DNA from: Rhodopseudomonas sp. BR0M22
GTDB taxonomy: Bacteria; Pseudomonadota; Alphaproteobacteria; Rhizobiales; Xanthobacteraceae
Length of the DNA: 45,354 nt
Reading direction: 5' to 3'
Assembly: GCF_010907035.1 (NCBI RefSeq)
Contig: NZ_QUMK01000047.1
Location: 1 to 45,354, forward strand
Part shown: piece by piece, positions 42,542-45,354 of the stretch
Position numbering within the stretch: position 1 is the first letter of the stretch
How the letters are laid out: each line of letters opens with the position of its first letter
Position numbers and translations under genes: made by a program
Notes under the pieces: generated by a model
Databases searched by the model: none
Seen by the model: only the letters and a program-made list of their open reading frames with translations
What the model was told of the DNA's origin: nothing

Positions 42542-43579
42542 ATGAGCGTCATCATACCGATCCATGGACCTGCGATCGCCCCGGCGCCCGCGCCGGAGCG
42601 GGTCGGCGTGCTCCTGGTCAACCTCGGGACCCCCGACAGTTGCGACACCAAGGGCGTGCGGATCTATCTGCGCGAGTTCCTGTCGGATCCGCGCGTGATC
42701 GAGAACCAGGGGCTGTTCTGGAAACTCGCGCTCAACGGCATCATTCTGAACACCCGTCCGGCCCGCAAGGCCAAGGACTATCAGAAGATCTGGAACCACG
42801 AGGCGAACGAATCGCCGCTCAAGACCATCACCCGCGGGCAGGCCGAGAAGCTGGCGGCGTCGCTGGGGGATCGCGGTCATCTGATCGTCGATTGGGCGAT
42901 GCGCTACGGCAATCCGTCGCTGCGCGACCGGATCGAGGCGCTGGTGGCCAAGGGGTGTTCCCGGCTGCTGGTGGTGCCGCTGTATCCGCAATATTCCGCC
43001 GCGACCTCCGCGACGGTGTGCGATCAGGCGTTTCGCGTGCTGCGTGAATTGCGCGCTCAGCCGACGCTGCGGGTGACGCCGCCGTATTATCGCGATCCGG
43101 CCTATATCGATGCGCTGGCGACCTCGATCAATTCGCATCTCGGGACGCTGTCGTTCGAGCCGGAATTGATCGTCGCTTCGTTCCACGGCATGCCGCAGGC
43201 CTATATCGACAAGGGCGATCCGTATCAGGCGCAATGCGTTGCCACCGTCGAGGCGCTGCGCGAGCGGATGGGGCTGGCCGACGACAAGCTGCTGCTGACC
43301 TTCCAGTCGCGGTTCGGCTTCGACCAGTGGCTGCAGCCCTACACCGACAAGACCATCGAGGCGCTGGCCCGCAAGGGCGTGCGCAAGATCGCGGTGGTGA
43401 TGCCGGGCTTCTCCGCCGACTGTCTGGAGACGCTGGAAGAGATCGCGCAGGAAAACGCCGAGATCTTCATGGAGAACGGCGGACAGGAATTCACCGCGAT
43501 TCCCTGCCTCAACGATTCCGAACCCGGCATCCAGGTGATCCGCCAGCTCGTGCTGCGCGAGCTTCAGGGCTGGCTTTAA
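42542..43579 (+). CDS. hemH: Ferrochelatase
   Basis: A 345-residue enzyme inserting Fe2+ into protoporphyrin IX, the last step of heme synthesis, at the membrane surface. It has VGVLLVNLGTPDS, the essential SFHGMPQ histidine (H215), DPYQAQCVATVEAL and LTFQSRFGFDQWLQPYTD (QSRFG motif) and the VVMPGFSADCLETLEEI region. Start ATG at 42542 (an in-frame GTG at 42470 is less likely) has a weak ribosome site. It ends with LVLRELQGWL, without any extra C-terminal extension. It adds to the heme theme with hemA and ctaB. Confidence 0.97.
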   Translation: MSVIIPIHGPAIAPAPAPERVGVLLVNLGTPDSCDTKGVRIYLREFLSDPRVIENQGLFWKLALNGIILNTRPARKAKDYQKIWNHEANESPLKTITRGQAEKLAASLGDRGHLIVDWAMRYGNPSLRDRIEALVAKGCSRLLVVPLYPQYSAATSATVCDQAFRVLRELRAQPTLRVTPPYYRDPAYIDALATSINSHLGTLSFEPELIVASFHGMPQAYIDKGDPYQAQCVATVEALRERMGLADDKLLLTFQSRFGFDQWLQPYTDKTIEALARKGVRKIAVVMPGFSADCLETLEEIAQENAEIFMENGGQEFTAIPCLNDSEPGIQVIRQLVLRELQGWL

Positions 43580-43715
43580 TCAGCTGCAGCCTTCCGCGAC
43601 CGATCCTTCATCGTCGAACCTGAATTGCCGCGGCTGCGACCCACCAGGGTTGCGCCGAACCGGCGCACCCATCACCATGCCCCACGACAAGTAAAATCCG
43701 GCGAGGAGAGTTTGC

Positions 43716-44717
43716 ATGTTCTATGATCTCAGCGGGTTCGATGTGGTCTCCATCGTTCTCGTCCTGCTGGTGATCCTGACGCTGTTCGCCGGCGTCAAGA
43801 CGGTCCCGCAGGGCTACGACTGGACCATCGAACGGTTCGGTAAGTTCACCCGGACGCTGTCGCCGGGTCTCAATCTGATCATCCCGTATTTCGATCGTGT
43901 CGGCCGCAAGGTGAACATGATGGAGCAGGTGATCGAGATTCCCGAACAGGAAGTGATCACCAAGGACAACGCCACCGTCACGGTGGACGGCGTCGCGTTC
44001 TATCAGGTGTTCGACGCCGCCAAGGCGAGCTACGAGGTCTCCGACCTCAACCAGGCGATCGTGGTGCTGACCATGACCAACATCCGCTCGGTGATGGGCT
44101 CGATGGACCTCGATGCGGTGCTGTCGCATCGCGACGAAATCAACGAACGGCTGCTGCGCGTGGTCGATGCCGCGGTGTCGCCGTGGGGCCTGAAGGTCAA
44201 TCGCATCGAGATCAAGGACATCGCGCCGCCGGCCGATCTGGTCGAGGCGATGGGACGGCAGATGAAGGCGGAGCGCGTCAAGCGCGCCGACATTCTCGCC
44301 GCCGAGGGCCAGCGCCAGTCCGAGATCCTGCGCGCCGAGGGTGCCAAGCAGGCGCAGATTCTGCAGGCCGAGGGCCGCCGCGAGGCTGCGTTCCGCGACG
44401 CCGAGGCGCGCGAGCGCTCCGCCGAAGCCGAAGCGCGAGCGACCCAGATGGTCTCGGAGGCGATCAGCCAGGGCGACGTCTCGGCGCTCAACTACTTCAT
44501 CGCCGACAAATACATCAAGGCGTTCGGGCAGCTCGCCGATGCGCCGAACCAGAAGGTGATCATGCTGCCGGTCGAGGCGATGAGCATGCTCGGCTCGCTC
44601 GCCGGGATCGGCGAGATCGCCAAGGCGACCTTTGGTGAGAGCGCCGCCTCGGCGCAGGCCGCAGCCCGCCGTGGCTCGGTGCCGCCGGCCGGGCCGGCGA
44701 CCCCACCGGTGCGCTGA
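43716..44717 (+). CDS. qmcA: SPFH/Band 7 family protein (stomatin-like, QmcA type)
   Basis: A 333-residue protein with one N-terminal membrane anchor (residues about 8-30, VVSIVLVLLVILTLFAGVK) followed by the SPFH/band 7 domain (VPQGYDWTIERFGKFTRTLSPGLNLIIPYFDRVGRKVNMM...), a coiled-coil region (RQSEILRAEGAKQAQILQAEGRR) and a Pro-rich tail. This is the QmcA/stomatin pattern; NfeD follows, and such pairs influence membrane-domain organisation or proteolysis. ATG 43716 follows a GAGGAGAG site. It is a 15-base gap from the NfeD gene. Confidence 0.93.
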   Translation: MFYDLSGFDVVSIVLVLLVILTLFAGVKTVPQGYDWTIERFGKFTRTLSPGLNLIIPYFDRVGRKVNMMEQVIEIPEQEVITKDNATVTVDGVAFYQVFDAAKASYEVSDLNQAIVVLTMTNIRSVMGSMDLDAVLSHRDEINERLLRVVDAAVSPWGLKVNRIEIKDIAPPADLVEAMGRQMKAERVKRADILAAEGQRQSEILRAEGAKQAQILQAEGRREAAFRDAEARERSAEAEARATQMVSEAISQGDVSALNYFIADKYIKAFGQLADAPNQKVIMLPVEAMSMLGSLAGIGEIAKATFGESAASAQAAARRGSVPPAGPATPPVR

Positions 44718-44732
44718 GGCAGGGGCGCGACC

Positions 44733-45182
44733 ATGGCTGGATTGTTCGCCGCACTCGGCGCCTGGAACTGGCTGATTTTCGGCCTGGTGCTGATGGCGCT
44801 GGAGCTGCTCGCGCCTGGCGTATTTCTGTTCTGGCTTGGGTTGGCGGCGCTCTTGGTCGGGCTGTTGGCGTTGGTGCTGGAGCCGGGATGGCAGGTCCAG
44901 ATCCTGCTGTTCGCGCTGTTTGCCGCCGCCGCGGTGCCGCTGTGGCGGCGGATGGCGCGCGGCGCTGCGGTCGAGTCGCACACCACCAACCCGTTTCTCA
45001 ATCGCCGCACCGACGCGTTGGTCGGCCGCGAATTCACCCTGGAGAAGCCGATCGAGGGCGGCGTCGGCACGGTACGGATCGACGACACCGTCTGGCGCGT
45101 GTTCGGCCCCGATACGCCGGCCGGCAACCGTGTGCGGATCGTCGCGGCGGACGGGGTGAAGCTGACGGTGGCGGCGGTGTAG
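44733..45182 (+). CDS. NfeD family membrane protein
   Basis: A 149-residue protein with three hydrophobic helices (about 12-70) and a C-terminal OB-fold domain (about 90-149; DALVGREFTLEKPIEGGVGTVRIDDTVWRVFG, RVRIVAADGVKLTVAAV). This is the short NfeD1b form that pairs with stomatin-like proteins, encoded directly upstream. It lacks the serine-protease domain of long NfeD proteins, so it is not itself a protease. The 16-base spacing suggests one transcript. Confidence 0.92.
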   Translation: MAGLFAALGAWNWLIFGLVLMALELLAPGVFLFWLGLAALLVGLLALVLEPGWQVQILLFALFAAAAVPLWRRMARGAAVESHTTNPFLNRRTDALVGREFTLEKPIEGGVGTVRIDDTVWRVFGPDTPAGNRVRIVAADGVKLTVAAV

Positions 45183-45207
45183 CTGACGGGCCTGCCCGCG
45201 AACTCTC

Positions 45208-45230
45208 GCCGTCATGGCCGGGCTTGACCC
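45208..45230. repeat. Truncated intergenic repeat, interrupted by the insertion sequence
   Basis: The sequence CGCCGTCATGGCCGGGC and the following CTTGACCC resemble the start of a dispersed repeat that usually continues with GGCCATCC. Here it stops at about 45230 and is replaced by IS sequence, which suggests the IS inserted into the repeat. Confidence 0.55.
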
Positions 45231-45354
45231 TACGAGATTCACACATCTGGCCTTAGCTTCCAGCCTGCGAGCATGGCTCTGAGGGATTGGAGGCCGTGGA
45301 GGATCACGATGGGGCCTGGCTTGCCGTAGTAGCCGGTCCATCCGCCAAGGCGGG
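45231..45354 (-). mobile_element. Insertion sequence, one end (cut off at the window edge)
   Basis: From about 45231 the sequence is unlike its surroundings and carries the 3' end of a transposase on the minus strand up to the window edge. The boundary is judged from where the neighbouring repeat is interrupted; the terminal inverted repeat should start TACGAGATTCACACA or a few bases either side. Window ends inside the element, so its other end and target duplication are not visible. Confidence 0.7.
45239..45354 (-). CDS. Transposase, C-terminal fragment (cut off at the window edge)
   Basis: The last 37 residues of a transposase plus stop codon are readable on the minus strand, ending with RLGGWTGYYGKPGPIVILHG, then LQSLRAMLAGWKLRPDV. 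RLGGWxGYYGKPGPxVxxxGL is the ending of IS4-type DDE transposases. The gene is open at the right edge. It is too short to appear as a long reading frame, but the motif is distinctive. The stop lies about 9 bases inside the element's end. Confidence 0.8.
   Translation of the reverse strand, partial: RLGGWTGYYGKPGPIVILHGLQSLRAMLAGWKLRPDV

Noticed and set aside
1-45354. CRISPR arrays, tRNA, rRNA and prophage genes
   Set aside because: No regularly spaced short direct repeats, no cloverleaf-like sequence with a CCA end, and no phage structural or integrase gene were seen on reading the whole window.

Overview
The window is a GC-rich, densely coded piece of an alphaproteobacterial chromosome. Gene content and order point to Bradyrhizobiaceae, most likely a Rhodopseudomonas-type purple bacterium. 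Reasons: an aa3 oxidase assembly cluster next to thrC and an M16 peptidase; an FO operon (I-a-c-b'-b) separate from F1; ALA synthase (HemA) under a perfect FNR/FixK-type box; ornithine decarboxylase with homospermidine synthase; and several intergenic palindromic repeat families of the kind common in this group. The first 19 bases are a Nextera-type transposon end (18 of 19 match), and the right edge runs into an insertion sequence, so this looks like a draft contig. Family and organism names come from recognising the proteins by eye; no database search was run.

Layout. 20-3558 (+): cytochrome oxidase biogenesis (ctaB 3' end, coxF, ctaG, ctaE, a DUF983 gene, surf1), interrupted by a palindromic repeat. 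3649-4117 (+): a HicB/HicA-type pair. 4324-8429 (+): thrC, an M16 peptidase, a RimJ-type acetyltransferase and an exported unknown protein. 8538-11129 (-): the atpI-B-E-b'-b operon with a recognisable promoter. 11432-13190 (+): a DsbA-fold isomerase, an exported coiled-coil protein and a YjbQ-family protein. 13436-19773: an MHS-type MFS transporter (-), a LuxR-type response regulator (+) and an SLC5-fused hybrid histidine kinase (-), resembling the CrbS/CrbR (MxtR/ErdR) carboxylate-sensing systems. 19959-25718 (-): hemA, an MBL-fold hydrolase, a chemoreceptor and an Omp25/Omp31-like barrel.

26043-31026 (+) is a metal-uptake island. A Zur-like palindrome is followed by a 66-residue histidine-rich membrane peptide, znuC, znuB, znuA, a CobW/COG0523 GTPase and a WD40-like protein fused to it by a 4-bp overlap. 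An MgtC-like protein and a proline-rich membrane-anchored protein follow. 32502-37314 (-) is a polyamine region: ornithine decarboxylase behind a structured leader (probably the speF motif), an acetyltransferase, a 55-residue membrane peptide, a RidA protein, an Rnk-like regulator and homospermidine synthase. Together they would make putrescine and then homospermidine. 37980-45182: a small membrane protein (-), then Dcp peptidase, DUF1007 and a NicO-type metal exporter with a very long His-rich loop, ferrochelatase, and a stomatin/NfeD pair (all +). The last 124 bases are an insertion sequence with the 3' end of its transposase, apparently inserted into a genomic repeat.

The window is mostly housekeeping. 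The least described parts are the Zur-box/His-rich peptide/CobW-WD40 arrangement, the SLC5 kinase-regulator-transporter trio with its inverted operator-like repeats, and the small genes in the polyamine region. I saw no tRNA, rRNA, CRISPR array or prophage.
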